A stretch of 64,000 nt of DNA from Aristolochia californica (GCA_029961685.1 JARWKL010000003.1:16664884-16728883), one strand, 5' to 3'; numbered from the stretch's first letter, positions 1 through 10,360 are shown. Translations and numbers: made by a program. The notes: generated from the letters alone by a model not told the origin.

Positions 1-112
1 CTCCGCGTAGGTTTGCTTACGCCGGGATTCGAACTCGCAATGTAAGCACCAGCTCTGATACCACGTTGTTAAGGTCCCTAGTCATGGATTGAGTCACTCA
101 ACGATCTCCTAT
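1..112 (-). repeat. Fragment of an LTR element: internal edge, primer site and start of LTR
   Basis: Read on the minus strand, positions 63-52 give TGGTATCAGAGC, the classic plant primer-binding site complementary to initiator Met-tRNA. To its right (67-112) the sequence resembles the inner end of the LTR of gypsy G1 (LTR edges at 27361 and 32532), with the shared blocks 'ggtcc', 'gtcatgga' and 'gagt'. Left of the primer site the minus strand reads GTTCGAATCCCGGC, which looks like a tRNA T-arm or pol III box B. The element runs off the window, so its type is not certain. Confidence 0.5.
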
Positions 113-134
113 TGGTTCTAGATTGGATACCAAA

Positions 135-216
135 TGTTGAGCACCTAGGCAATACTACCCAAAAGACTGGCCTGGTAGGTAGCGGAAAGTCAAGTACTTA
201 ACCCAGGACCATAACA
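135..216 (-). repeat. TRIM-family LTR (82 bp)
   Basis: This starts TGTTGAGCACCTAG and ends GGACCATAACA, preceded by 'ggatacca', a primer site on the minus strand. It is the same short LTR that occurs twice, with a primer site between, at 23694-23775 and 23957-24038. Only one LTR is visible here, so this is a solo or truncated copy of that terminal-repeat-in-miniature family. Confidence 0.65.
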
Positions 217-734
217 CATCCTCATGAATTACTAAACACCCATCAAAATCCATCTCCAGATCATTATCCACATCTAGTTTTCACTTGAGCTGATGACCCA
301 AGGGCTGCTCTTGTCTTTTGTCGGTCTAGGAGGTCAAGTGAGTGATTTTCCAATTGATCGGAAAGGTCTTCTGCCAAACTCTTACCTGCTGGACAGGTTA
401 TACAAATGAATCTAGAGGACCCATCTGACCTTTTGATTGATTATTTCAAGATGGGGAGATCAAATCTAGAACCTACATGAAAGAAGGAAAAACAAACCTT
501 AATGCATTCAACTAAGTACTTTATATGTTAAAATATAACAAAAAATACAGAGGAAACGATACTGGCAAAGAGACAGATACAAGTGATCAAACTTGTTAGT
601 TGTTGAGATCAAATGCAGTGATTTAAAAATAAAATTGTGAATTGGAAGTGCTATCTTAGTTTGACAAATCAAATAACTCCTCAAAACTCCATACATATAA
701 TCCTCAGTCATGGCTAGAGCCTTCCTAAAGACCT
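217..734. other. Unannotated stretch
   Basis: AT-rich DNA without a recognisable gene. The open frame at 711-508 (minus) has no family features and is probably chance. Confidence 0.5.
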
Positions 735-2225
735 TGGTAGAGCCCCATATGACTTCATAGTCATTACGAACAATACCTCGTCAGTGATGAGGGTCGGGTT
801 TCGTTGGCTAATGGACGCCCCTGTAAGCGACTCAGCCTAGTTTGATCTAGACACAACCCACCCTCTGTTACCCAACCTATTCTTAATTAGACTCTCTACC
901 CATCCCAAGGGACACATGGAAACTGAATAAAACATAGAAAAAAATACCATGTGGTGGTTATTTATAACACCCGAATCTCCTCATCACATGGCAAAATCAT
1001 TCCATAGCACTTCAAAATTATTCAACAACATTCTACAAGATTTAAAAATTAATCAAACTAATTCTATAACAAATGACTAGTCTTAACAATACAAAAACAC
1101 ACCTAAGTCCAAATTCACCGAACACCCCTGGTAGAGTCCCATATGACTTCGCAGTCACTATGAACCGTAGCTCGTCAGTGATGGGGGTTAGGTTTCGTTG
1201 GCTAATGGACACCCCTACAGGTGACTCAGCCTAGTTTGAACTAGACACAACCCAGCCTCCATTACCCAACCTACTCTTAATCAGACTCTCTACCCATCCC
1301 TAGGGACACATGGAAACTCAATAAAACATAGACAAAAAAATTGCCATGTGGTGGTTATTTATAACATCTGAATCTCCTTACCACAAGGCAAAATCATTCC
1401 ATAGCATTTCAAAATTATACAACGACATTCTACAACATTTAAAAATTAATCGAACCAATTCTATAGCAGATGACTAGTCCTAACAATGCAAAAACACACC
1501 TAAGTCCAAATTCACCAAACACCCCTGGTAGAGCCCCATATGACTTCGCAGTCACTATGAACCGCACCTTGTTAGTGATGGGGGTTGGGTTTCGTTGGAT
1601 AAAGGACACTCCTACAGGCGACTCAGCCTAGTTTGAAATGGACACAATCCACCCTCCATTACCCAACCTACTCTTAATCAAACTCTCTACCCAACCCTAG
1701 GGACACATGGAAACTCAATAAAACATAGAAAAAAAAATACCATGTGGTGGTTATTTGTAACACTCGAATCTCCTCAACACATGAAAAAATCATTCCATAG
1801 CACTTTAAAATTATTTAACAACATTCTTTAATATTTAAAAATTAATCGAACTAATTCTATAGTAGATGACTAGTCCTAACAATGCAAAAATACACCTAAG
1901 TCCAAATTCACCAAATACCCCTAGTAGAGCCCCATATGACTTCATAGTCACTACGAACTGTACCTCGTGAGTGATGGGGGTCAGGTTTCGTTTGCTAATG
2001 GACGCCCGTGCAGGCAACTCAGCCTAGTTTGAACTGAACTCAATCCACTCTCCATTACCCAACCTACTCTTAATCAGACTTTGTACCCATCCTAGTAACT
2101 AGGGCAAATACAAGAAAACATAAAAAAAAAAAAACCCATATGGTGGATATTTATAACACTTCAATCTCCTCACCACATGGCATGATCATTCCATGACACT
2201 TCAAATTTATTTAACAACAACTAGC
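735..2225. repeat. Tandem array of a ~396 bp repeat, almost four copies
   Basis: The unit begins TGGTAGAGCCCCATATGAC; copies start at about 735, 1129, 1526 and 1922 (periods 394, 397 and 396), and the last is incomplete. Each holds the same landmarks in order: 'gtttcgttggctaatggac', 'gactcagcctagttt', 'gggacacatggaaact', 'ccatgtggtggttatttat' and 'aagtccaaattcacc'. A further single copy lies at 34915-35240. Copies differ by scattered substitutions. No coding potential is seen. The unit could be a satellite or multiplied LTR or promoter sequence, since the minus strand carries TATAAATA. Confidence 0.85.
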
Positions 2226-3498
2226 AACTAAAAATCCTGCAAATCTTATCTCAATAGAGTAAACTGCAACTTCATAATCAGAAAATTAAACTAAAATAAA
2301 CTAAAATCAAACTAGAAACTTCAGAAAATAAAAAAATTCAATGGCATAGGAATCCATAAACTAAAATACAGAAAATTAATAAATATGGAGAGGGAAATTC
2401 AATCAAATTTCAATTAAACTTTACAATAATTTTAATTTATCTGCAATTGACAGAAATTTCATTAACATAAAATCAGAAATTAAACAGTAAATCACAAAAA
2501 TATGATAGGCTTCGCTTTTGAGATAGGGACGGCGAGAGGATGAACAGAGGGGAATGGAGAAGAAGAGTGAGAGATGTGGCTGAGATGAAGTTTGGGTTGA
2601 GAGGAAGAGGGGGTGGTTGCGAGGGGGGCATCGAGGGCGAGGCCGAGGCCGATCAGCGGCAGAAGGGGAGCAGTGGAGAGTGGCAGTAGCAGGGGATCAG
2701 TGGGAAGTGGTAGTAGCAGGGGAGCGGTGGGGAGTGACGGCAACTGGCACAGCGAGAGGGCGAGAGGAGATGGGGCGAGAGGAGAGGAGAATGATCGAGC
2801 AGAGAGAGATAGAATGAAAAAAATAAGAAGCAACGAGGGGTTACATGGCATGAGATGATGTGGCATCTTACTTGGCAGATGACGTGTTGGAATGGTGATG
2901 TGGCAGTAGATCTGTCTATCTACTCATGCAGTACTAATGATGTGGCACCACATAATCAGTCAAAGTTTATGTGTCACCTTTGACTGTACACATGTATAAT
3001 GGGCCGGTCAAAGTTGGGTATTTTTCAAAATAAGTTCAAAGTGACGTCATTTATCAAAATAAGTTTTTAAAAATGGGTAATTTGGTAAAAATCCCTCTTT
3101 CCTCCTCTTTTCCCTGAATTCATCACTCTTCCTCTTCTCCTCCTAAAACCTTTTCACTACAACTCTTTTTCTTCTTCTCACCCCTTAATCCTTTTCTAAT
3201 GTGATTATACATCATGGAATCTTAATTTTCAACAATTAGCTATCATATTTGTTGTGCAAGGCTAGGCAACAGTTGAACCTTCACTTTCAAATTTCTCTAT
3301 GGAAACAACATTTATTTTACGTGGTAAAAATTGTAGATGGGATACATGCCAATGATGAAAAGATAGCTAACACTGTGCAACTGAGTATCAATATGCCTAA
3401 ACTTGGGAAGGACCTACGCCTAAGTACACCTTTGTTGTTTGATCATTAAACATTAACTCCACCACTAAGAATAAGATTGAGGTATTCATGTTGAACAA
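2226..3498. other. AT-rich then purine-rich non-coding stretch
   Basis: 2226-2490 is AT-rich. 2510-2830 is strongly purine-rich on the plus strand, with 'gtggcagtagcagggga'-like short repeats; open frames there are compositional artefacts. 2830-3060 has repeated 'gatgtggca' and 'gtcaaagt' words. The order '396 bp repeat, AT-rich spacer, purine-rich block' is seen again at 34915-36040, so this may be the edge of a larger dispersed repeat. 3249-3449 holds a 66-residue open frame with no recognised family. Confidence 0.5.
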
Positions 3499-3752
3499 TG
3501 TTAGAAGGTATTACCAAACCAACCATGTCCACACGAAGTGGCATGAGTCATCATACAAAGTGGCATGATGAGTCATCACATGAGGTGGAATTTTCATGAA
3601 GTGACATCACATTAGGTGGAAAAATTGGTGATCTTCCTTGATTTATGTAATTGATTGATATAATTTATCTTCCTTGATTGATGTAATTAGGGATACTAAT
3701 TGATTCAGGAGTTTCCCTAAATATTTAATTGAAAAATTATAAATAAGGGTCT
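3499..3752 (+). repeat. Truncated 5' LTR of the collapsed copia element
   Basis: This starts TGTTAGAAGGTATTACC and follows the LTR at 5200-5593 (shared 'gtggcatgatgagtcatcac' and 'gtgatcttccttgat') up to the TATA-like box, then jumps directly into RNase H sequence of another copia family. Confidence 0.75.
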
Positions 3753-3759
3753 ATGATGG

Positions 3760-4173
3760 TTGGAGGAAACTTGGTTACATGGAGAAGCAAGAAATAGAAT
3801 GTAGTTGCACGGTCCAGTGCAGAAGAAGAATACAGAGCCATGACACACATGGTAAGTGAACTTCTATGAATCTAATTTCTTCTTACTAAATTGGGATTCT
3901 ACAACAAAGCTCCTATTGACTTATATTGCGATAATCAGGCAGCCATACATATCAAATCCCATCCAGTCTTTCATAAGAGGACAAAGCATATTGGAGTAGA
4001 TTGCCACTTCATATGAGAAAAGTTCCAATCCGATATATTATATCTCAAGTATATATCTACATAGAGCCAAGTTGCAGAGATTCTCACCAAACTGGTTACT
4101 TGGAAATTTTTGTCTACCATTTGCAGCAAGCTAGGCATTTACGATGTTTTCTCACCCGCGGCTTGAGGGGGAA
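3760..4173 (+). pseudogene. Copia RNase H tail, inner remnant
   Basis: Remnant of the copia polyprotein C-terminus, which in the family degrades RNA in RNA-DNA hybrids during reverse transcription. The plus-strand reading contains GGNLVTWRSKK, then [26 protein letters not shown] and VFHKRTKHI, in the usual order. Several in-frame stops interrupt it, for example after WRSKK and around 3867-3875. It ends at a 'cttgagggggaa' polypurine tract directly before the LTR at 4174. The same family occurs as C1 and as the remnant at 39890-43541. Confidence 0.85.
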
Positions 4174-4679
4174 TGTTACAATGTGGGACCCACCATGGTT
4201 GCATAAGCTGGTGGGACCCACCATGAGGATGTGAGAAGCCAAGAGGAGTCAACACACAAGCTGGCATGAGTTGGATGACGAGCTGGAATAAGTTGGCAGA
4301 ATTTAAGATTTAGTGGGACCCACAAAGATACCAAGAGTTGGCATCTTTGTCCCATTAGCTGGAAGATCAAATGGGATCCACAAGAATATAGCACGAGCTG
4401 GCATCCTCAGCCTAGCCAACTTGTGAAGAAGGAATTGGGAAAGTCAGTTTTTGGGTAAGTTAGAATTTGAGTAAGTTATAAATTGAGTTAAATTATAGTT
4501 GGAAAGTGTACATAAATTATATCACTCCTCTACTATAAATAGAGGAGCTTGTATTAAAGAAAAATCAATCAAAGAAAGGAGTTCTCTCCTCTTTTCTCAT
4601 TCACGTGAAAGAACCTCTTATCTTTTTCTCTTCTCTCTGCCCTTGCTCGAGTTATTATTCATGGGGTCATAAACTCAAA
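4174..4679 (+). repeat. 3' LTR of the inner copia remnant (C1 family)
   Basis: This starts TGTTACAATGTGGGACCC after a polypurine tract. 'ctataaatagaggagcttg' (about 4532) is the TATA region. It ends 'atggggtcataaactcaaa', the counterpart of the reverse complement of C1's LTR end. The U3 part carries repeated 'tgggacccacca' words. Confidence 0.8.
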
Positions 4680-4689
4680 AAAAATTTGT

Positions 4690-5199
4690 AAGGAGCTCCA
4701 GGAAGAGGGCTTCTCTAAATGAACTATGGTCAGTTACACATAGAAAGGTTCTAAGATGCAGACTGGGCCAGATCCCTCGATGATAGAAAATCTACTTTGG
4801 GATATTGTACAATGGTTGGAGGGAACTTGTTTACATGGAGAAGCAAGAAGCAAAATATAGTTGCAAGGTCCAATACAGAAGCCGAATACAAGGCCATGGT
4901 ACACACAATTAGTGAGTTTCTATGGATCAGGTCCCTTCTCACTGAAGTGGAATTCTATGAAGAAGCACCTATGGATCTACCTGAAATCTAGTCTTCCATG
5001 AAAGAACAAAACATATTGAGGTGGACTACCACTTTATACGAGAGAAATTCCAACCTGACATAATATCTCTCAAACAGATCTCCTTACAAGGAAAAGTTGC
5101 AGACATTCTCACCAAATCAGTCACTCATAAAATCATGTCCACCATTTCTTACAAGCTGGGCAACTACAATGTTTTCTCACTCCCAAACTTGAGAGGGAG
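4690..5199 (+). pseudogene. Copia RNase H tail, outer remnant
   Basis: A second copia RNase H C-terminus. The plus strand reads GYCTMVGGNLFTWRSKKQN, ARSNTEAEYKAMVHT, LWIRSLLTEVEFYEEAPMDL, then [20 protein letters not shown] and VADILTKSVTHKIM. About 30 bases that should encode the DNQAAIHI block are deleted near 4985, and there is a frameshift there. It ends with 'cttgagagggag' (polypurine tract) immediately before the LTR at 5200. Confidence 0.85.
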
Positions 5200-5593
5200 T
5201 GTTAGAAGGTGGGAGTAAACCCACCATGCCCACACGAGGTAGCATGATGAGTCATCACACGAGGTGGAATCTTCATGAGGTGGAAGATCTGGTGATCTTC
5301 CTTGATATATGTAATTGATTGATGTATTTTATCTTCCTTTATTGATGTAATTAGGGATCCTAATTGATTGAGGATTTTCCCTAAATATATAATGGAAAAA
5401 AATATAAATAGGGGTCTTGGTTGTAGGGTTTCAATCAAGACTCTCTCCCCTTCTCCAAATTTTACCAAGCTCTCTTAGCTTAAAGTCTCACTCTCTTTTC
5501 TCTCTTTCTCCCTTCTTTACCCGAGTTCTATCTCTTCTTCTCTTCCTCTCTTTGCTTCCTTGAGGTTCTAAACATGGGATCCTAAATTCAACA
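5200..5593 (+). repeat. 3' LTR of the collapsed copia element
   Basis: 394 bp, from TGTTAGAAGGTGGGAG to CCTAAATTCAACA. TATA-like 'aatataaataggggtc' lies at about 5399, followed by a pyrimidine-rich (tctc) leader. Related LTRs lie at 11458-11753/19662-19783, 22316-22692 and 38549-38960. Confidence 0.85.
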
Positions 5594-6646
5594 ATCAACA
5601 TGGTGGTAAATTTCGTTCATGCCAATTTTTGCAACTTGTCTATTTCTACTGAAGATGGAAGTTTTGTCTATATGCCAAAAACATTGAGAGGTCAATTAAT
5701 GGTTGTTGAATAGAGAACCAAGAAGAAGTAGAAAATTCAGGTCTTGAATGAAAGATATGAATTTTAAGAAGAAAAATGCTATGAAAATTGCATAGTCAAT
5801 GTCAGTGATTGTGTTGCTTTAAATGAGCTCTATTATATGAAGGGGTGGTTTCTTTTATGGAAAAAATTGATATAGTGGATTTGGAAATTTGGAGGCTTTT
5901 GGTTCTATCCGCTTTCGTGACATGAGACTCCACCATACATGTAGGGTGGAGCTTGTAGAGTTTTGAGGGGAACTCGACCCTACCCACCCGAAAACCTACG
6001 GATGGCTTTTAATTTTACTTCACAAATCGGGAATGGTAAAGGGAAAAGACCCCATTCAGTTTCAGATAGGGGATCAATGTCTCTTAACCGTACCCACAAG
6101 GTTTTATACTCTTAATGCCATTTAAAAAATAATTGAACGACATGTACTTCAGTGATACATTAATGTGATTTTAAAAGCTTTTTATATGTATTTAAGGGAA
6201 AAAATAATGTATTTTGTACTTGGACAACAATGGACAATGGCTTAAATAAAAAGACTTTGATGTTTTGGGATTTTTATGGTGTATTGAGATTTTTGTAATT
6301 TTATTTTAAAAAATAGGTTTATGAATTTTTAATATGTCATTATCTTATGGACCAAGCGAATGGGGAAGAACTGAGCAAGGATGAACCAAGTATGGGTCAG
6401 GGATTGATCTGGGATATGGGATCAGTTAGGAACAGGGTTGAAGGATAGGGGACTTTAGAAAACAAACAAAGTCTAAGTTCGGGTGTGTTAGTATATTCAT
6501 TTAGTTCAATCTGGCATAGTCAGGTTTAGTTCCAATTATCACAAACATCTCATTTTTAATAATAATTATTACTTTTTTTTTTAGATAATTTCACATGAGG
6601 TTGTATTAGCTTGCTTGTTTGTATCTTACCTATCTTATATATCATC

Positions 6647-6685
<39 letters not shown>

Positions 6686-7122
6686 AAAAAAAAAAAATGG
6701 TCAATTTTGTAATATCCAATGTGAGTCAATTCTCTATAGTCACCCAGGTGGTGATTGTTTTAAGCTACCTTAAAAAAGTTAGTTGTCACTTTTCTTGCTG
6801 TAAAATTGGGCATCATTTCTGCCTTTGGAATTGATTTTAGTTTTTTCAAACTTTGACCATTTTTTCTACTATATGGAGTTGTTTGTATATAAATGATTTT
6901 CCCTCTCCCAAATTTTTTTTTCAAGTTGGGTCTTCGTGGTCTTTTGATCCCAAACTTGAGAAGCAGAAGTAAAAAAAGTATGAAGAAAGAGATACTTTAT
7001 TCAACATATTATGGTAAATTTTTACGTGACCAGAATACCCAAAGGGGAGAATAAAAGATAAAGAATTTACACGTGATTTTTTTTCTAGCAATCAAGATTA
7101 AAGTCCAATATTTTTTTCTTTG
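5594..7122. other. Unannotated stretch with a 35-base C run
   Basis: No gene is recognised. 6649-6683 is an uninterrupted run of 35 C, followed closely by an A run (6686-6697). The short open frames here are compositional. 6840-7122 may be the decayed internal end of the copia element whose LTR begins at 7158. Confidence 0.5.
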
Positions 7123-7425
7123 CAAGTTGAAGTTACAAACTTCAACTTGAGGGGTCGTGTTGAAGAACAAAAATGGGAGAGTCTTACGTAACTCTCATGG
7201 AAAAGAATCTCATGTGAAGAAGCTTCAACAAAGAAAAAATTTAGTGCTATTAGTCTTTGGTTTATGTTATATTTTTAAAATTATTCTATGAGTTATCTTT
7301 AGGATTTCTATTATGGGTATAATTGGGACATAGGTAGTGTAATTTAACTATAATTTTATATATTTTCTATTATAAATAGAGACCCAATTTACTTAGTTTA
7401 GAAAGTCAACGGATTATTTTTATTC
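7123..7425 (+). repeat. Copia 3' end: polypurine tract and partial LTR
   Basis: 'caacttgaggggtcg' (7144-7157) resembles the polypurine tracts before the other copia LTRs here. TGTTGAAGAAC at 7158 would start an LTR, with 'attataaatagagaccc' as TATA region near 7371. The right end is not seen; the sequence passes into copia reverse-transcriptase remnants at about 7440. A perfect 12 bp inverted repeat (7123-7134/7138-7149) sits at the polypurine tract. Confidence 0.55.
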
Positions 7426-7439
7426 CTAAAATTCCTATA

Positions 7440-7780
7440 GGAGGAATATGTTGTCATGTGCAAGTTGAACAAGGTGATCTATGGCTTAGAACAAAGTCCA
7501 CATGCATGTTTGAATGTTTAGTCATGTGGTTACCATGTTTGCTTTTGTAAGGAGTAATTCAAATCAATGTGTTTATCCTAAGAAGGGTTACATGGTGTGT
7601 AATCATATTTGTATAGTTAGATGATTTTGTACTATTAGGGATGATGCCAATGGTATTATTGACGTGAAAGAGCATCTCCAAAACTTCTAGACCAAAGACT
7701 TGGGATGGCTTAGGTACTTTTTGGAATCGAATTGACCAGAAATAACAAGGGCATTATGTTGATGAAGGTTGAGTCAAAAT
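7440..7780 (+). pseudogene. Copia reverse transcriptase remnant
   Basis: Highly decayed reverse-transcriptase segment. In changing frames the plus strand gives KLNKVIYGLEQSPHA, the copia KL-KALYGLKQ-P-AW block, followed by a degraded catalytic region around 7615-7660, then VKEHLQNF and TKDLGWLRYFLESN. The last corresponds to the K-LG-L-YFLGIE block that follows the catalytic aspartates. At least two frameshifts and several stops. It is not clearly part of either neighbouring LTR. Confidence 0.65.
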
Positions 7781-9075
7781 TCTCAAATGAGGATTCCCAA
7801 GGTTTTGAAGATAAAAAAAAAATAACTTGAGGTTCTAGACTAATATCGAAAATTGAGCATCCAAGGTCTATGTGGAAGGACTTGTCAAAAATAAAATTGG
7901 ACCAAAGACCCCGAGCTAAAAAATGAAGACCAAGACATGTTGAAAAAAAAATTACAAGAGTTAGAGCAGGAATATATGAAGGCCAAGAGTCTTATGTACT
8001 ATTGATAGTCTCAAGAACTCTAGCAATGTAAGAGGATAGCCTTTCAACTTCCAAGGGTAAATTTTGATTTGGAGCACTACGACATTAAAAGTTTTTGAAA
8101 AACTTGTCTTAAATCATCAACCCAATATTTTAGAAAATTCACTTTATTATTTTTAAAAAGAAAATTTCTCAAAATTTTACTATGTTTTGAAAATTAGGAA
8201 AAGTAATAATCAGATAATGTGTTCTATGTAAGATCGATCAATGTAAGAATGATCCATCAATGTTCAAAAAAATTTCTCGATCATCTAGAGAGTGGAAAAT
8301 CTTTTGCATAATGACTGATGGATCATAGTTTGTAACCATTGGTCAATCATCCAAAATGATAGTAAACTATGTTTATAATGGATGATTGATCAACATATAG
8401 GTAGGGATGATTGATCAACTACAATCTTGTCAGTCTTTGTATAAAGGTTTATTAGTCAGTAATTAATCAATAAGCCAAGAAAATTTTATAAATAGAACCA
8501 TTAGAAGGTATTGATTGATCAAAGTAATTATCTTGATCGATCAATCATAGATCTATTGGAAGTGGTTGATTGATCAATGTAAGTGGATGGTCGAGTATGA
8601 TCGATCAATACATATTTGATTGATCAATCTATGGTATTGACCTATTAAAGTTGACTTTCTCTAACTATCCACAATGGCTAGTTTTCAATTCTAGGTTTTA
8701 AAAAGAGGACCTAAGCACGTCCTTGAGCATTATTAAGATCTTTCAATTGCATTCACAAGCCTAAAAAGAAGTTTTTTGCTGCCCATTTATTTATTTTTAT
8801 CTTGGATAGAGTAACTTTATTAATTTTTTCCTATTGCTGCAACTTCTCTTGATTACCTCATTTATTACTAGTCTCACACAAGCTCCATATTATATTATCC
8901 TATGCTTAAAGATTTGGAAATGTGGATGTTATTGGGTGGAAGGCTCTGTCTCTCTCTCCATAAAAAAACTGTAAGTTTCTATTTTCACATTTCAATTTTT
9001 ATATTTATTAAGTGAGTTTTTCTATACCTATAGAAACTTTCACCATTTAGAGTTGTGATTCTAGAAGGGGAATTG
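7781..9075. other. Unannotated stretch rich in TGATCGATCA-like words
   Basis: No gene is recognised. Between about 8219 and 8640 the words 'gatcgatcaa', 'gattgatcaa' and 'ttgatcgatc' recur a dozen or more times, giving dense small palindromes. 8660-9075 may be leader or LTR sequence of the copia element whose primer site is at 9386. Confidence 0.5.
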
Positions 9076-9397
9076 TTGACAAGAGTCAAAATCTAGTTTT
9101 GTTATCAGAAATCTCTTTGGGGGAGATTGGGTAAAAGTGCTATTGGAGATTTCACTTGTTTGGGCAAGAAGAGAACCATAAAATCTCTTTGTATTATTCG
9201 TAGTAGAGAAAAGTTAGTGAACAAGGGTTATTGAGTGGAGAATACCACTAGGGAAACATTGATATTAAAAAATCTCATCTCCTTGTGTTTGACTGATATA
9301 TCTTGCTCTTACATTCTTTTATAACTTAAATTTTAATTTAATCTGAATTTAACCCCCCTCTTGAGATGCCAAATAGGCAAACAATTGGTATCAGAGC
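9076..9397 (+). repeat. Probable copia LTR end with primer-binding site
   Basis: TGGTATCAGAGC at 9386-9397 is an intact primer site (initiator Met-tRNA type). The LTR should end near 'aggcaaaca' (9383). A possible left edge is TGTTGACAAGAG at about 9076, preceded by 'agaaggggaa', which looks like a polypurine tract; if so the LTR is only ~308 bp and sits between a polypurine tract and a primer site. The left edge is uncertain. Confidence 0.55.
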
Positions 9398-9448
9398 AAG
9401 CTTGATACGATTTGAGTTAAAGTATATTATATTTAACTTGATTAATTG

Positions 9449-9845
9449 ATGGCTTCAAAAGATAAAATGCTCTTTCCTAAAAGTCAATCTACAAATCATC
9501 CACCCATGTTTATTGGGGTAAACTATGCATATTGGAAAATAAGAATACAACTCTTCCTTAAATCCATGGATTGGGACATTTGAAGTTTGACTAAAGAAGA
9601 ACCATTTGACCCAAACAAGATACTAAATGGAGAAACGAAAGCTATAGAGTTTTGTGAGTTAACTAAGATAAATAATTGCTTTAGGACCTAATGAATTAAA
9701 TATGGTCTCTAGATTTAAAACAACAAAAGGGATATGAGATAAACTAGACGCAACCCATGAAGGTATGAAGAGAGTAAAAGACTCTAGAATCAACCTGTTA
9801 GTCACCCAGTATCATGAATTTAAAGTGAAATCAGGTTAAAAATAG
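9449..9845 (+). pseudogene. Copia gag (UBN2-type) pseudogene
   Basis: Starts 52 bp after the primer site. From ATG at 9449 the reading is MASKDKMLFPKSQS, then PPMFIGVNYAYWKIRIQLF and KSMDWDI, the standard start of copia gag (pro-rich anchor, F-G-NY-YWK, then an aromatic-rich helix). In the family this protein packages the element RNA in a virus-like particle. Stops appear from residue ~46 onward and the frame then decays; homology fades near 9845. No zinc knuckle, protease or pol follows, so the rest of this element is lost. Confidence 0.8.
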
Positions 9846-9865
9846 GTTAAATGATTTTAGATTCA

Positions 9866-10080
9866 TTCATGCAGTTTTCAGGATTCCATGGTTAATGTCT
9901 TCAATGTAAGGTAGAGAAAGGAGAAAGGAAGAGAAGAAAAAGAGAGAAAGAGAAAGAGAGAAGAGGGACAATTGAGTGTGAGAGAGACAACACATAGGTG
10001 AAAGAGAGGAGAGGATTACGGTAGTGAGTTCGGATACCTAATCCCCTTAAGCTTTACCTATAGATGTCAAATTACAATAA
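9866..10080 (-). repeat. Partial LTR, inverted relative to the next one
   Basis: On the minus strand this gives 'ctataggtaaagcttaagg' followed by a pyrimidine-rich leader. It is similar to the plus-strand 'ttataaatagagcttaagg' of the neighbouring LTR (10092-10346). The two therefore form an imperfect head-to-head pair centred near 10085. Confidence 0.45.
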
Positions 10081-10091
10081 TTACAACCATA

Positions 10092-10360
10092 ATGTTAAAA
10101 AATATTGATGTAATAATGGTGTCCTTGATGTAATTAGTTACGTTTCTCGTCTCTTCTTCACTCTTACTAGGGTAAAGGGCATAATTATAACTTTATACTT
10201 TTATCGGTTATAAATAGAGCTTAAGGGGCAGGGTTTGACCAAAGTCCATAACCTCATTCGTCCTCCTCTTTTTCTCCCATATGTGTGTTCTTCTTCTTTC
10301 TCCTTGATGTAATCCATGAAGTTTTAAAAATCAACAAGATATCAGAGTATTGATTTTTAG
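10092..10360 (+). repeat. LTR with decayed primer site
   Basis: Begins TGTTAAAAAATATTG and ends 'aaaaatcaaca' (10346), directly followed by 'agatatcagag', a degraded form of TGGTATCAGAG. TATA-like 'ttataaatagagctt' at about 10209 and a pyrimidine-rich leader support an LTR of ~255 bp. 10361-10614 after it has no recognisable coding. Confidence 0.6.

Larger units (their letters stand above)
3499..5593 (+). mobile_element. Collapsed plus-strand Ty1/copia element with a second copia 3' end nested inside
   Basis: A truncated left LTR (3499-3752) matches the complete right LTR (5200-5593) and stops just after the TATA-like 'attataaata'. Between them lie two separate copia RNase H tails, each followed by its own 3' LTR: an inner one (3760-4173 with LTR 4174-4679, of the C1 family) and the outer element's own (4690-5199). 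Flanks AACAA (3494-3498) and ATCAA (5594-5598) match in four of five bases and may be the decayed target duplication. Everything from gag to reverse transcriptase is missing. Confidence 0.75.

Noticed and set aside
1..60. A tRNA gene on the minus strand
   Set aside because: Only a T-arm/box B-like match is present. No acceptor, D or anticodon arms could be folded from the flanks, and TGGTATCAGAGC is better read as a retroelement primer site.
735..2225. CRISPR-like regular repeats
   Set aside because: Units are ~396 bp and contiguous with no unique spacers, in a plant nuclear context; this is a tandem satellite-type array.
2492..2866. Open frames of 66-124 residues on both strands in the purine-rich block
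   Set aside because: They follow from skewed composition (GAG/AGA repeats on one strand, CTC on the other). No domain, and frames overlap on both strands.
3249..3449. Small host gene (66-residue frame with a methionine start)
   Set aside because: No recognised motif, no neighbouring exons, and length within chance expectation.
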